From the NCBI GenBank assembly GCA_020636105.1, contig JACJYL010000002.1:2012001-2076000 (forward strand): a stretch of DNA of 64,000 nt. Direction: 5' to 3'. The notes beneath the pieces are model-generated. The model ran no database searches and was not told the DNA's origin. It saw only the letters and a list, made by a program, of their open reading frames with translations. The position numbers and the translations under genes were made by a program. This document shows positions 25,446-33,905 of this stretch, in pieces (the first letter of the stretch is position 1; every line of letters starts with the position of its first letter). Source of the stretch: Lewinellaceae bacterium (GTDB lineage Bacteria > Bacteroidota > Bacteroidia > Chitinophagales > Saprospiraceae).

Positions 25446-27185
25446 TTACCCGCCAAAGACCTCCAATGATTTGCCTATCCTTTCAAAAACCTTTTCCTGC
25501 CCCAGCACGGCCAGCATATCAAATACGCCGGGACCGTGCATGGTACCCGACAGCGCAATACGCAACAATGGAAAAATATCCCCCATCTGCAGCTCATTGT
25601 CGGCCATGAAAGATTCCACCGTTTTTTCAATACTTGCCACATCGTATTTCGCCAATGCTTTTAATTGGTTATTGAGTTGACCGAACAAGGGGCCGAATTC
25701 AGGTTTCCACTTTTTCTCAAGGGTATTTTGATCGTATTCCAGGTGATCCTGGAGATAAGGTCCGGCCTGATGCACAAAATCCGTCAGGAAGGTGACCCGT
25801 TCCTTCAACAAGTCACAAACGCTTTCCAGGTAGGCCTGGTCCGGGTTAAGTCCTTCTTTTTCAATAAGCGGGCGAACGAGTTGCGCAAGCGTCGCCTTAT
25901 CGGTGGACATGATGTATTGTTTGTTGTACCACTTGGCTTTGTCGAAGTCGAAGCGGGCACCGGATTTGCCTATTTTTTCGAGCGAAAAAGCCTCTGCCAA
26001 TTCTTCAAGATTGAAAATTTCCTGTTCCGTGCCCGGATTCCATCCGAGGAAAGCAAGGAAATTATCGGTAGCTTCCGGCATAAACCCAAACTCGCGGAAT
26101 CCGGAGAAAGCATCCGCAGGATTTTCCCCCTGCCAGTTCAGTGGAAAGACAGGGATACCCAGTCGGTCACCATCCCTTTTGCTTAACTTTCCGAACAAAA
26201 CGCTTTTCATAAAGGTCTTGACGTCCTTTTGCAAATTGGATTCGTTGTCTTTGATCCTGAGTTTTTCGCCAAGGTTTTTGACATCCTGTAACAATTGATC
26301 GATCAGTCCGGTCACTTTACCTTCCTGGCCTTCATAGCCAGGCTGTGCCTTGACAAAACCAGCCGCGAATTGTTCGGTAAATTCCTGTTTGGTGCGTTTG
26401 TTGATATAAGAAGCCGGATTGGGTTTCAGGATCAGTGGCAAATGCGCAAACTGAGGAGCCTCCCATCCGAAAGCACGATATAACAAAATGTGCAGCGGCA
26501 GAGAGGGAAGCCATTCTTCGCCCCTGATCACGTGAGTGATCTCCATCAGGTGATCATCTACAATATTAGCCAGGTGATAGGTGGGCATCCCGTCAGATTT
26601 AAAAAGCACCTTGTCGTCAAGTTCCGAGGTTTGCACACTCATCTCTCCTCGAATAATATCTTCAAGCGGCAAGTCTTCATCATCAGGAATACGGAACCTG
26701 ATCACATAATCTTCTCCTGCCGTTATCCTCTCCTTCACCGCCTCTGCCGATTCCGTAAAAGAGTTGTCCATTTCAAGCCTGGTAGAAGCATTGTAAGTAA
26801 AAGTCTTTCCTTCTGCTTCATAAGCCTGGCGTTTGGCATCCAGGCCTTCAGGCGTATCAAAGGCGACATAGGCATGACCGCTTTCGATCAACTGGTCGGC
26901 AAACTGCCGATAGAGATCTTTCCTTTCTGATTGACGGTAAGGTCCGTAATCCCCCCCGGCGGCAGGACTTTCATCAGGCGTCAGGCCACACCAATCGAGG
27001 GCCTCCATGATATAATCTTCCGCTCCGGGCACATAACGCGCCTGGTCGGTATCTTCAATTCTGAGAATAAAAGTCCCTCCCAGTTTTTTGGCAAATAAAT
27101 AATTATACAATGCTGTCCTTACTCCCCCGATATGCAGAGCCCCCGTCGGGCTTGGCGCAAATCTTACTCTGGTCCTTTTTGTCAT
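25446..27185 (-). CDS. gltX: Glutamate--tRNA ligase with an insertion before the KMSKS loop
   Basis: The product has 579 residues and charges tRNA-Glu. The N-terminal HIGH motif is in PSPTGALHIGGVRTALYNYL, followed by LRIEDTDQAR and the glutamate-specific GMPTYHLANIVDDHLMEI ... GEEWLPSLPLHILLY. The KMSKS equivalent is GKLSKRDGDRLG at residues 332-343. Directly before it, residues about 256-331 form an insert of some 70 residues, starting SYINKRTKQEFTEQF and ending KTFMKSVLF, with a helical, charged composition. In other Bacteroidota enzymes the LKP is usually joined to GNGKLSKRDGD with no such insert, and the normal length is near 500-510. The frame is intact through the insert, so it is not a sequencing artefact. 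Confidence 0.95.
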   Translation of the reverse strand: MTKRTRVRFAPSPTGALHIGGVRTALYNYLFAKKLGGTFILRIEDTDQARYVPGAEDYIMEALDWCGLTPDESPAAGGDYGPYRQSERKDLYRQFADQLIESGHAYVAFDTPEGLDAKRQAYEAEGKTFTYNASTRLEMDNSFTESAEAVKERITAGEDYVIRFRIPDDEDLPLEDIIRGEMSVQTSELDDKVLFKSDGMPTYHLANIVDDHLMEITHVIRGEEWLPSLPLHILLYRAFGWEAPQFAHLPLILKPNPASYINKRTKQEFTEQFAAGFVKAQPGYEGQEGKVTGLIDQLLQDVKNLGEKLRIKDNESNLQKDVKTFMKSVLFGKLSKRDGDRLGIPVFPLNWQGENPADAFSGFREFGFMPEATDNFLAFLGWNPGTEQEIFNLEELAEAFSLEKIGKSGARFDFDKAKWYNKQYIMSTDKATLAQLVRPLIEKEGLNPDQAYLESVCDLLKERVTFLTDFVHQAGPYLQDHLEYDQNTLEKKWKPEFGPLFGQLNNQLKALAKYDVASIEKTVESFMADNELQMGDIFPLLRIALSGTMHGPGVFDMLAVLGQEKVFERIGKSLEVFGG

Positions 27186-27820
27186 GATTGCTGTTTCTAG
27201 AATTGAAATCGATTAAATTTTGGGGGCAAAGGTAACGAGTAAAATGATAAATTTAAAATTTAAAAGAGCCATTCACCGGCATTTGGAACCGGGAAACATT
27301 CCGTTGAAGACTTCTTTTTGACGCCATCATGAAGTACTTGCTGTATCAAAAAAAAATATTTTGACATAAAATATCCCCAACGGCCAAAAACAAGTAAAAA
27401 AAGTCTCTATAAAACAATTTACTTACGTGAATTTAACCCCGAATTAGGGTCCAAAACACCCTTTTTGAAATAAAAATGAAAAAAAGTAAAAAAAAAAGCA
27501 TTTAAACGCAGCATTTTCAAGGTTTTAAGCGTTGATATATAAACTAACATTCCAGCCAAAGTATCTCCTTTCAAAAGCCGGTTTTTATTACCTCTTTGAA
27601 GCAGGGAATTTGGGAAAACCTGTACGGCATTTATTTGAACAAAATAAATGCTATGGAAGCAAAACAGCTACCCGGAAATTAAAAAATCCGGCACAAAAAA
27701 TAAACCTTCGAATGCGGGAACATTTACCTGTATTTAGTGATTAGTATAAGTATTATTTAATTTTTATCCATGAACATAAAAGAATACGCCAAAAACGTAC
27801 TCTGATTTAAACCAGAAAAC
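27186..27820. other. Long intergenic stretch upstream of the deacetylase gene
   Basis: The 635 bp between the divergent gltX and deacetylase genes are AT-rich with poly-A/T runs (for example around 27344-27358 and 27478-27500). Short frames exist (the best is 70 residues at 27532-27744), but none has a recognisable product or convincing composition. Promoters of both genes must lie here; no exact TAnnTTTG box was picked out. Confidence 0.5.
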
Positions 27821-28474
27821 ATGTATTTAGTAAAGACTCCTAATTTTATTCAAAGTCTGTTTCCCAATTTTACCTGGAAGATCCCTACAAACGAAAAAAG
27901 TATTTACCTGACCTTCGATGACGGCCCTATTCCGGAAGTAACTCCCTGGGTTTTGGAACAGTTGGAAAAATACGATGCCAAGGCTACTTTCTTTTGTGTC
28001 GGAGACAACATTCGTAAACATCCGGAAGTTTTCCGCATGGTCAAGGAACAGGGACATGTTACGGGCAACCACACGATAAACCACCTTGACGGCTGGACTA
28101 CCGAAAACATTCCCTATTTCCACAATGTGCGCCGTTGTGCCCGTCAAGTGGACACAGACTTGTTCCGCCCGCCCTATGGCCGGCTTAAGCCACAGCAGGC
28201 ATTATTTTTACAAAGACACTATCGGGTGGTGATGTGGGATGTACTGAGCGGCGATTTTGATCCTAATATTTCTGCTGAGCAATGTTACAAAAATGTCATT
28301 CGCAATTGCAGTCCCGGATCCATAGTGGTATTCCACGACAGCATCAAATCCTGGGATACACTGAAGCAGGTATTGCCTAAAGTATTGGAATACTTCACCG
28401 CTGCAGGTTATTCCTTTGAAGCGCTCCACGAGAAAAAACTCGTACAGCCACAATTGGTGAAAAGTATTGCCTAA
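27821..28474 (+). CDS. Polysaccharide deacetylase (CE4/NodB-like)
   Basis: The product has 217 residues and is one NodB homology domain. Motif 1 is LTFDDGPIPEVTP with the catalytic base and metal-binding Asp pair. Motif 2 is HTINHLDGW, which provides the two His metal ligands. Motif 3 is LFRPPYGRLK. Motif 4 is DVLSGDFD and motif 5 IVVFHDSIKS. All five catalytic motifs are present, so it should be an active N- or O-deacetylase acting on chitin-like polymers, peptidoglycan or a poly-N-acetylglucosamine. There is no clear signal peptide at the ATG, although FIQSLFPNFTW is hydrophobic. It forms a single-gene unit closed by a terminator. Confidence 0.92.
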   Translation: MYLVKTPNFIQSLFPNFTWKIPTNEKSIYLTFDDGPIPEVTPWVLEQLEKYDAKATFFCVGDNIRKHPEVFRMVKEQGHVTGNHTINHLDGWTTENIPYFHNVRRCARQVDTDLFRPPYGRLKPQQALFLQRHYRVVMWDVLSGDFDPNISAEQCYKNVIRNCSPGSIVVFHDSIKSWDTLKQVLPKVLEYFTAAGYSFEALHEKKLVQPQLVKSIA

Positions 28475-28507
28475 GTCTTCAAAAAGTATTGCAATGTTAT
28501 CCAACAT

Positions 28508-28546
28508 AAAAAGCCGCTTACGTTTGTAAGGGGCTTTTGTTTTTTG
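28508..28546 (+). terminator. Intrinsic terminator after the deacetylase gene
   Basis: AAAAGCCGCTTAC and GTAAGGGGCTTTT form a stem with one mismatch around GTTT, followed by G and six T at 28541-28546. It is well placed 34 bp after the stop. The A-rich left arm means it could also act on the opposite strand. Confidence 0.85.
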
Positions 28547-28587
28547 GCTATTTATTTACTGATGTTAGGCCAACAAACAAAACAGGG

Positions 28588-28618
28588 GGTCAATTTGCCT
28601 GCTTGCAGATAATTGACC
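28588..28618 (-). terminator. Possible terminator hairpin after the 28627 gene
   Basis: GGTCAATT at 28588-28595 pairs with AATTGACC at 28611-28618. The loop itself contains an inner hairpin, CTGC-TT-GCAG. It starts nine bases after the stop of the minus-strand gene at 28627 and is followed on that strand by a GT-rich stretch. A cruciform-like arrangement is evident; termination is likely but not certain. Confidence 0.45.
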
Positions 28619-28626
28619 ATTCTCTC

Positions 28627-29619
28627 CTACTTCACCATGATTTTTTTAACGTCCCCCAACAACCCATTTGCTAAAAACAGGTAATAGATCCCCGGCGACA
28701 GTCCTTGCATATCCAATTCAGTGGGAAGCCCTTCCCACTGATGGCAAAATTTTCCGGCAGCATCCAACAATACGATTTCAGTCGGTTGATTGCCCCCCTT
28801 AAAATCAACGTAAAGTCGTTCTCCGGAACCCACAGGATTTGGAAAAACATTTATGGCTGCGGCCTCAAAATCCGGTACAGACAGGCCTACTTCCACATTC
28901 TGGTGGATCACCCCGACGGCATCCAGGTCAAATCCTCCGACCGGAAAGGGGGTCGGAAAAGGATCGTTAATCAGATTTCCCGAAGCATCCCTGCTGCCCA
29001 ACACAGGATCGACAGTGCCAATGACATCCACCACACGGACATGAGTGATATGATCAAGATCGAGCTGGCCGGCAAAGTCACTCAGCTCTTCCAGGTCAAA
29101 AGGAGTACCGAAACCGGCCCGGTATTTTCCGGCGAGGTTATTGATCATCGTCGCATCGGTTGTGCCAAAAGAAAGTGTCTGTTCGGAAGTATCGGTCAGG
29201 GAAGTGGCCGGGAATCGAAAGAAATCCGTGCCGTTGCTGCTGACTTCCACAAAGGCGAGTTCCAGGAAAAGATCATCAAACCCATTTTCAAAAACGACAA
29301 AGTCCCAGCCATCCCCGTTGCGCACCGGATGGTCAAAAATAACAGTGGCCATTCCGCCGTCGCCCAGACTTATCACCAGGTTATCTGCCGCTCCTGGAAC
29401 GTTTTCGGCATCGCCATTGGTCGTAAGCCCCAGTTCCTCCATGAGGATATTTTGAAGCCCGCGGTCCGCTTCACAAGCTACCGCCCAGGCGATGATTTGG
29501 GGATCATCGGCAGGGATAGCCGTACTCCCCTCCTGTCCGGCAGGAGGAGCAAACTGGGCCGTAAGCCCTTGTCCCAAAAAGAACCAATAAAACAATAAAA
29601 CCAATATCTTTTTAAACAT
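28627..29619 (-). CDS. T9SS-secreted cell-surface protein of unknown function
   Basis: The product has 330 residues with a signal peptide (MFKKILVLLFYWFFLGQGLT). Residues about 60-240 carry the recognised surface-protein pattern ISLGDGGMATVIFDHPVRNG, DGWDFVVFENGF, LELAFVEVSSNGTDFFRFP and DLDHITHVRVVDVIG, ending PFPVGGFDLDAVGVIHQN. Proteins of this pattern are frequent in Bacteroidota near TonB-dependent receptors, and the middle recalls a lectin-like jelly roll. The C-terminus (about 255-330) is a T9SS type A sorting domain: INVFPNPVGSGERLYVDF ... LSPGIYYLFLANGLLGDVKKIMVK. No receptor gene is adjacent here. No enzymatic motif is visible. Confidence 0.85.
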   Translation of the reverse strand: MFKKILVLLFYWFFLGQGLTAQFAPPAGQEGSTAIPADDPQIIAWAVACEADRGLQNILMEELGLTTNGDAENVPGAADNLVISLGDGGMATVIFDHPVRNGDGWDFVVFENGFDDLFLELAFVEVSSNGTDFFRFPATSLTDTSEQTLSFGTTDATMINNLAGKYRAGFGTPFDLEELSDFAGQLDLDHITHVRVVDVIGTVDPVLGSRDASGNLINDPFPTPFPVGGFDLDAVGVIHQNVEVGLSVPDFEAAAINVFPNPVGSGERLYVDFKGGNQPTEIVLLDAAGKFCHQWEGLPTELDMQGLSPGIYYLFLANGLLGDVKKIMVK

Positions 29620-29953
29620 AGTGGAAAATTTGGCTTCAAAATTAGCACTACCTTTCGACCGGAAAAATTAAATCCCCGCAAACTTTGAACTTTAACCCTC
29701 TTATTTTTGAATCATCCTAACCAGGACGCAACTCTGATTCAATAATTTCGTATCATTGCAGTAATATTTCATTCCCTGTATTTTGCCCGTTGAACTATTA
29801 AATGTGCACTATATCAGGAGTGATGATTTTCCTCCTTTTTCCACCCGGCTTATTTCCCTGACAAACAGGGAGAGGAGTTTTTCCCAGACCCATATTATCA
29901 AACATCCCGGATGTATCATTATTGATGTCATTAAATTTGTCAATTTTTTTTCA
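29620..29953. other. Divergent intergenic region
   Basis: The 334 bp between two divergent genes (28627 minus, 29954 plus) must contain both promoters. An in-frame TTG at 29783 extends the right-hand gene on paper, but the extension lacks signal-peptide character, so the start is placed at 29954 and this stretch is treated as non-coding. No RNA gene or terminator was seen. Confidence 0.5.
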
Positions 29954-31585
29954 ATGAAAAAATCAATTAAAGGCCTTGGTCTTCTGGTGATTTTGGGGCT
30001 GAGCAGTGTCGGTTATTTCTTTTATTACGATACGAGGGATCCGTATGTAAAGGACGTTGACCACAATGTGCCGGAGGATTTGATCCCCACTTTCAAGGAA
30101 ATTCCGTTCAATTTTTTTCACAGCTTTGATCATAAAAAATCCCTGCCGCTGCTCGGAAGTTGCCTGATTGATATTGACGAGGATGGTACCGATGAGGTTT
30201 TTATAGGGGGCGGTTCCGAACAAAGTGATGTCCTATTTAAGTACAGTAACGGATATTTCGAAGACATCTCCGATTTGGTCAATCTTCCCGAAAAATCAAC
30301 TGCCGTAACCCTGGGAGCCGTTTCATTTGATATGGATGATGATGGGTTTAATGATCTGTTGCTTGCCCGGGATGACGGAGTCTGGTTTTTGAAGAATAAA
30401 AACGGGAAATTTATCGCCAAGCGACTCAACATTCCACTCAGTGAAAGTTCGACCCCTATTGCTTTTGCCCTGGGAGATGTCAATAAAGACGGATTCATCG
30501 ATATTTTTGTGTGCAATTATTTTCCACTCCAAGAGAAAAAAAGACAAAGGGTTTTCAACGAAAAAAATTATGGTGCTTCCAGTTTGCTGCTATTAAACAA
30601 GGGCAATGTCACCTTTTACGATGCCACCCGGGAGTACGGCCTGGATTACATTCACAATACCTTCCAGGCGGTGATGGCCGACCTCAACGAAGATGGATGG
30701 CTGGACCTCGTGGTGGCCTACGACACCGGAGAAACCAGGATATACAAAAACCGCGAAGGCACCTTTTTTGACCCTATGCCCAATCCGCTCTCAGGCAGAT
30801 ATGCTTATCCCAAGGGCATTGCAGTCGGAGATTTTAACAATGATACCAGGATCGACCTCTTTTTTTCCAATACGGGCTCTACGATTCCTAAATCGATTGC
30901 CCGGGGAGATCTTGAAGACGACCAGGAACTCGTAGTTCACTGGCTATTATACCGGAACGAAGGAGATTTCAATTTCACGGATATTTCCGAAGAAGCCAAA
31001 GTATCTGATTTTGAATTTGCCTGGGGTTGTGTGTTTGAAGATTTTAACCTCGATGGTCTGCAGGATCTGGCTGTAGCCGAAAACTCCATCAACTTTGCCC
31101 CGCATAAAGCCTTTAAACTGCCTTGTCGGCTACTGCTCCAGAGAAGCGACGGCACTTTTTCCGCCGTGGAAGAACAGGCCGGGGTAGTCAACAAGAATTA
31201 TACCCTCACTCCGCTCACCAGTGATTTCAATGACGACGGTTATCCTGACCTTGTTTACATCAACCTCGATGGCCCCGTCAGGGCTTTCCTCAACGAGGGC
31301 GGTTCACATAATTACCTCAAGGTCAAAATACTCGAAACCAGCGCCAATGCAGGCACCAAGGCCACCGTTTATCTCAAAAACGGGATGACTCTTTCCGACA
31401 TGTACATCATCGGCGAAGGCCTCACCGGCGACCAGAGCAACACCATGACCTTCGGCCTGGGCGACGAAACAGACGTCAATGCGCTCGTCATCAAATATCC
31501 TTCCGGTCAGCGTGATACTTTATTAAGTCCCGAAATCAACCACACCTATTTCTTTCCGGCAAGTGAGTTTTCTATTTTGGATTAG
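29954..31585 (+). CDS. CRTAC1-family protein with FG-GAP/VCBS repeats and ASPIC/UnbV C-terminus
   Basis: From ATG 29954 the product has 543 residues with a signal anchor or peptide (MKKSIKGLGLLVILGLSSVG). Residues about 50-430 hold repeated 'dvn.DG..Di..' units, for example GSCLIDIDEDGTDEVFIGGG, FDMDDDGFNDLLLARDDG, DVNKDGFIDIFVCNY and DLNEDGWLDLVVAYDTG. These form a seven-bladed integrin-like propeller that binds calcium. The C-terminal ~100 residues match ASPIC/UnbV (HNYLKVKILETSANAGTKATVYLKNG ... GDQSNTMTFGLGDETDVNALVIKYPSG). Such proteins are exported and often surface-bound; exact ligand unknown. It is a single-gene unit. Confidence 0.88.
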   Translation: MKKSIKGLGLLVILGLSSVGYFFYYDTRDPYVKDVDHNVPEDLIPTFKEIPFNFFHSFDHKKSLPLLGSCLIDIDEDGTDEVFIGGGSEQSDVLFKYSNGYFEDISDLVNLPEKSTAVTLGAVSFDMDDDGFNDLLLARDDGVWFLKNKNGKFIAKRLNIPLSESSTPIAFALGDVNKDGFIDIFVCNYFPLQEKKRQRVFNEKNYGASSLLLLNKGNVTFYDATREYGLDYIHNTFQAVMADLNEDGWLDLVVAYDTGETRIYKNREGTFFDPMPNPLSGRYAYPKGIAVGDFNNDTRIDLFFSNTGSTIPKSIARGDLEDDQELVVHWLLYRNEGDFNFTDISEEAKVSDFEFAWGCVFEDFNLDGLQDLAVAENSINFAPHKAFKLPCRLLLQRSDGTFSAVEEQAGVVNKNYTLTPLTSDFNDDGYPDLVYINLDGPVRAFLNEGGSHNYLKVKILETSANAGTKATVYLKNGMTLSDMYIIGEGLTGDQSNTMTFGLGDETDVNALVIKYPSGQRDTLLSPEINHTYFFPASEFSILD

Positions 31586-31901
31586 CCTTTTTAAGGAGGG
31601 TGAATGGGTATTGGTCGAAATTCTGAAAGTTGTTTCAAATCGTTTGAGATGGTTTCAAATTGTTTCACGTTTCAGTTTGTTAGCTGGGGAATGGTAATGT
31701 TTCCCAAAAACTTCGACATTCGGGGTTCTGGGTTATGAATATTCACGCTAATTTTAAATTCTAACCCCTTCAAAAAATGATTTTTTTAACCGCAAGGAAC
31801 GCGGAGTAGGCGCGAATCTGTACCGCCAAAAGTCTGCATCGTACGCAAAGTGTTAGTGGGGAAACGCCAGGCCGGGAGGGCGCAGTACATTTTTCGATAA
31901 T
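31586..31901. other. Intergenic stretch with a short decamer repeat
   Basis: The 316 bp after the CRTAC1 gene contain four consecutive 10-bp units at 31631-31670 (TGTTTCAAAT, CGTTTGAGAT, GGTTTCAAAT, TGTTTCACGT). No gene or terminator was recognised in the rest; the sequence between 31780 and 31880 is more GC-rich but has no open frame of note. Confidence 0.6.
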
Positions 31902-32741
31902 TCAAGGCTTATTATGGATTATCTTTTTGACAATTGTCTTTTCATTTCCTTTAAACAGCAGGATCAACAAACCATTTGGGAGTTCTTCTATATTTATGGA
32001 AGTATTGGCGGAAATTATCGATTGCTTAAACAATAATTGACCTGTTAAGGAATGGCATTCCAGCTCAAGAGGAAAAGATTTATCCTCTTTCCCAAAAGTA
32101 ATATTTAATTGATCGCTTACCGGATTGGGAAAAATTCTTAAAGCTTCAGATGCTGCCTCCTCTTCTATTCCCAGAATTTCATCACAGTCTAGCATTTCAA
32201 CATATAAAGGTTCTGCCCATCCTTCAGTGCATCTTGGAACAGGCCCTGAGTTAGCCTGACCATAGCCTTCGATCCAACCATCACAGGCACACGAAAGCGC
32301 AATGATCTTAGCCAGTACCCCATTGAATTGTGAGTAGTGCACCGAAGTTACTACAGGATTTATCCAATTGTGATACACAAAGGCTGTATCCCCCACTTCA
32401 AGGGTATAATCGATAAACAGGACCTCTTCCTGGCTACCATCAAGTTCCGGTAAATAGTAAAGTTTTCGTTCCGTAGTATCCTCCCGAACGTAATTAACTT
32501 CTCCACAACCTCCATATTGAGATAACTGTTTTAAAACTGTATAAAATTTTCCATTTACCTCAACCGTATCACACGTTTCCTGTACGGTAACGCCTATTTC
32601 ACCCCAAATGGTCATAACCCATTTTTTCCCGGCTGCTAAAGTAGGGTGATAGGTGTTGTCCTGGCCAAACATGTCCATGAAAATAAAAAGGGCAAAAAGA
32701 ATCGATAAGAATATTTTACGATAGGATGTTTTCATTTTCAT
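31902..32741 (-). CDS. T9SS-secreted protein of unknown function
   Basis: From the ATG at 32741 the product has 279 residues with a signal peptide (MKMKTSYRKIFLSILFALFI). An upstream ATG at 32858 would add 39 residues without signal character. The middle is a soluble domain of mixed strands with Cys pairs (ETCDTVEVNG, YGGCGEVNY, LSCACDGWIEGYGQ, PRCTEGW). The C-terminus is a T9SS type A sorting domain: LRIFPNPVSDQLNITFGKED ... EELPNGLLILLFKGNEKTIVKKI. It is thus exported, but no function can be given. It stands alone between two regions without genes. Confidence 0.75.
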   Translation of the reverse strand: MKMKTSYRKIFLSILFALFIFMDMFGQDNTYHPTLAAGKKWVMTIWGEIGVTVQETCDTVEVNGKFYTVLKQLSQYGGCGEVNYVREDTTERKLYYLPELDGSQEEVLFIDYTLEVGDTAFVYHNWINPVVTSVHYSQFNGVLAKIIALSCACDGWIEGYGQANSGPVPRCTEGWAEPLYVEMLDCDEILGIEEEAASEALRIFPNPVSDQLNITFGKEDKSFPLELECHSLTGQLLFKQSIISANTSINIEELPNGLLILLFKGNEKTIVKKIIHNKP

Positions 32742-33221
32742 ATTGTTTTCATTAAAAAAATCAGCAAGAGAAAATAATGGTTTGGTCAGGATGTGAACGT
32801 AATGTACAAAAAAATGACAATAAATTATTAAGCCCTGCTGCTTAATACCGTGTAACAAATGTTTTTTTATTTTTTAATAAGAGTCCTCCAACAGAAATTT
32901 TTTTCGCGCAGATGGAACAAAGTGACATACCGTACCTCTGGTCGGTATTCCGGAGTTGGAACACCCCGTACCAACAGTCGGGGCAAAGCGCAGAATAAAA
33001 GGATTTTTCCTAAATATTTCAGCGATAATCTGCGAAATCAGCGTGACAAAAAAGTATCGGAATAGAACATTTAAACTATATAAATAAACTTTCGTTACAG
33101 TGTACTTAATTTTCCAACGCATGGAAATTGAAAACAGAAAAGAAACATTAAAAAAATGGTAAATTGAAGTTCCGGAGTAGAAAATTAATCCAATTTTTAA
33201 GTTACCTGATGGGGATAAACC
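32742..33221. other. Intergenic stretch with a short repeated GTACC-N6-GTCGG motif
   Basis: The 480 bp hold no credible gene. Two copies of GTACC-N6-GTCGG (32932-32946 and 32968-32983, the second able to form a CCCCG/CGGGG hairpin) lie 36 bp apart. A third copy with N5 spacing lies in another spacer at 14115-14130. An 82-residue frame on the minus strand covers this repeat; it has no family support. Confidence 0.5.
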
Positions 33222-33905
33222 CTAAACCCCCATCCTCCGCCCAACCTCCTCGCGAAAGGCGGCCCCCACCGGCACCCATTGCCCGGCAACCCGAACGCGT
33301 CCGGATTCCATGGCCTCGATGCGGGATATGGGTACCAGGTAGGACTTGTGCACCTGCATAAAATCGTTGGGCAGGTTCTCGAGCGCCTGGGTAACATTTT
33401 CTCTGACCAGTATCTTTTTGGCTTTGGTATAGTACACCATGTAGTTGCCGTCTTTTTGCAGGTAGAGGATGTCCTGAACGGCCACTTTCAGGAGCTGATA
33501 ACCGCTTTTGAGGAGGAGGAAGATCTCCTGCTGGGCAGGCTTCTTTTCCTGTGATTCCAGCTTTTTGATGCGGTTGACAGCCTTCAGGAATCGCTCGAAG
33601 GTGATGGGTTTGAGCAGGTAATCGTCTACAGCAAAATCATAACTTTTGACGGCGTATTCTGCATAGGCGGTGGTCAGCACTACATGGGGGCGATCCTCCA
33701 GGGTTTCGAGGAAAGAGATGCCCGAGAGCTGGGGCATGTTGATGTCGAGGAAGATGATGTCTACGGGGTTCTGGTGGAGGAATTCCAGGGCCTGAAGCGG
33801 GTTGCGGAAGGCGGCAACACAATCGACAAACGGGATCCTGCCGATGTAAAGCTCCAGCAGTTCCAGGGCATTGGGCTCGTCGTCCACAAGAATGGCTCGT
33901 ATCAT
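33222..33905 (-). CDS. LytTR response regulator
   Basis: The product has 227 residues. The receiver domain has the acidic pair in LVDDEPNALELLE, the phosphoacceptor Asp in IIFLDINMPQLSGISFLE, the Thr in VVLTTAYAEYAVKSYDFAV and the Lys in DYLLKPITFE. Residues about 130-225 are a LytTR DNA-binding domain (FLLLKSGYQLLKVAVQDILYLQKDGNYMVYYT ... FMQVHKSYLVPISRIEAMES). It overlaps the upstream histidine kinase gene by 4 bp, so translation is coupled. The pair is the LytS/LytR type that in Bacteroidota often regulates a neighbouring ABC exporter, but none is here. Confidence 0.95.
   Translation of the reverse strand: MIRAILVDDEPNALELLELYIGRIPFVDCVAAFRNPLQALEFLHQNPVDIIFLDINMPQLSGISFLETLEDRPHVVLTTAYAEYAVKSYDFAVDDYLLKPITFERFLKAVNRIKKLESQEKKPAQQEIFLLLKSGYQLLKVAVQDILYLQKDGNYMVYYTKAKKILVRENVTQALENLPNDFMQVHKSYLVPISRIEAMESGRVRVAGQWVPVGAAFREEVGRRMGV

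Noticed and set aside
27532..27744. 70-residue plus-strand frame upstream of the deacetylase gene
   Set aside because: No recognisable domain or signal and in a long AT-rich spacer; support is insufficient.
29783..29953. Upstream TTG extension of the CRTAC1 gene
   Set aside because: The added 57 residues are not signal-like and the ATG at 29954 begins a good signal sequence.
32874..33122. 82-residue minus-strand frame over the GTACC-N6-GTCGG repeat
   Set aside because: Frame appears to be created by the repeat; no family support.
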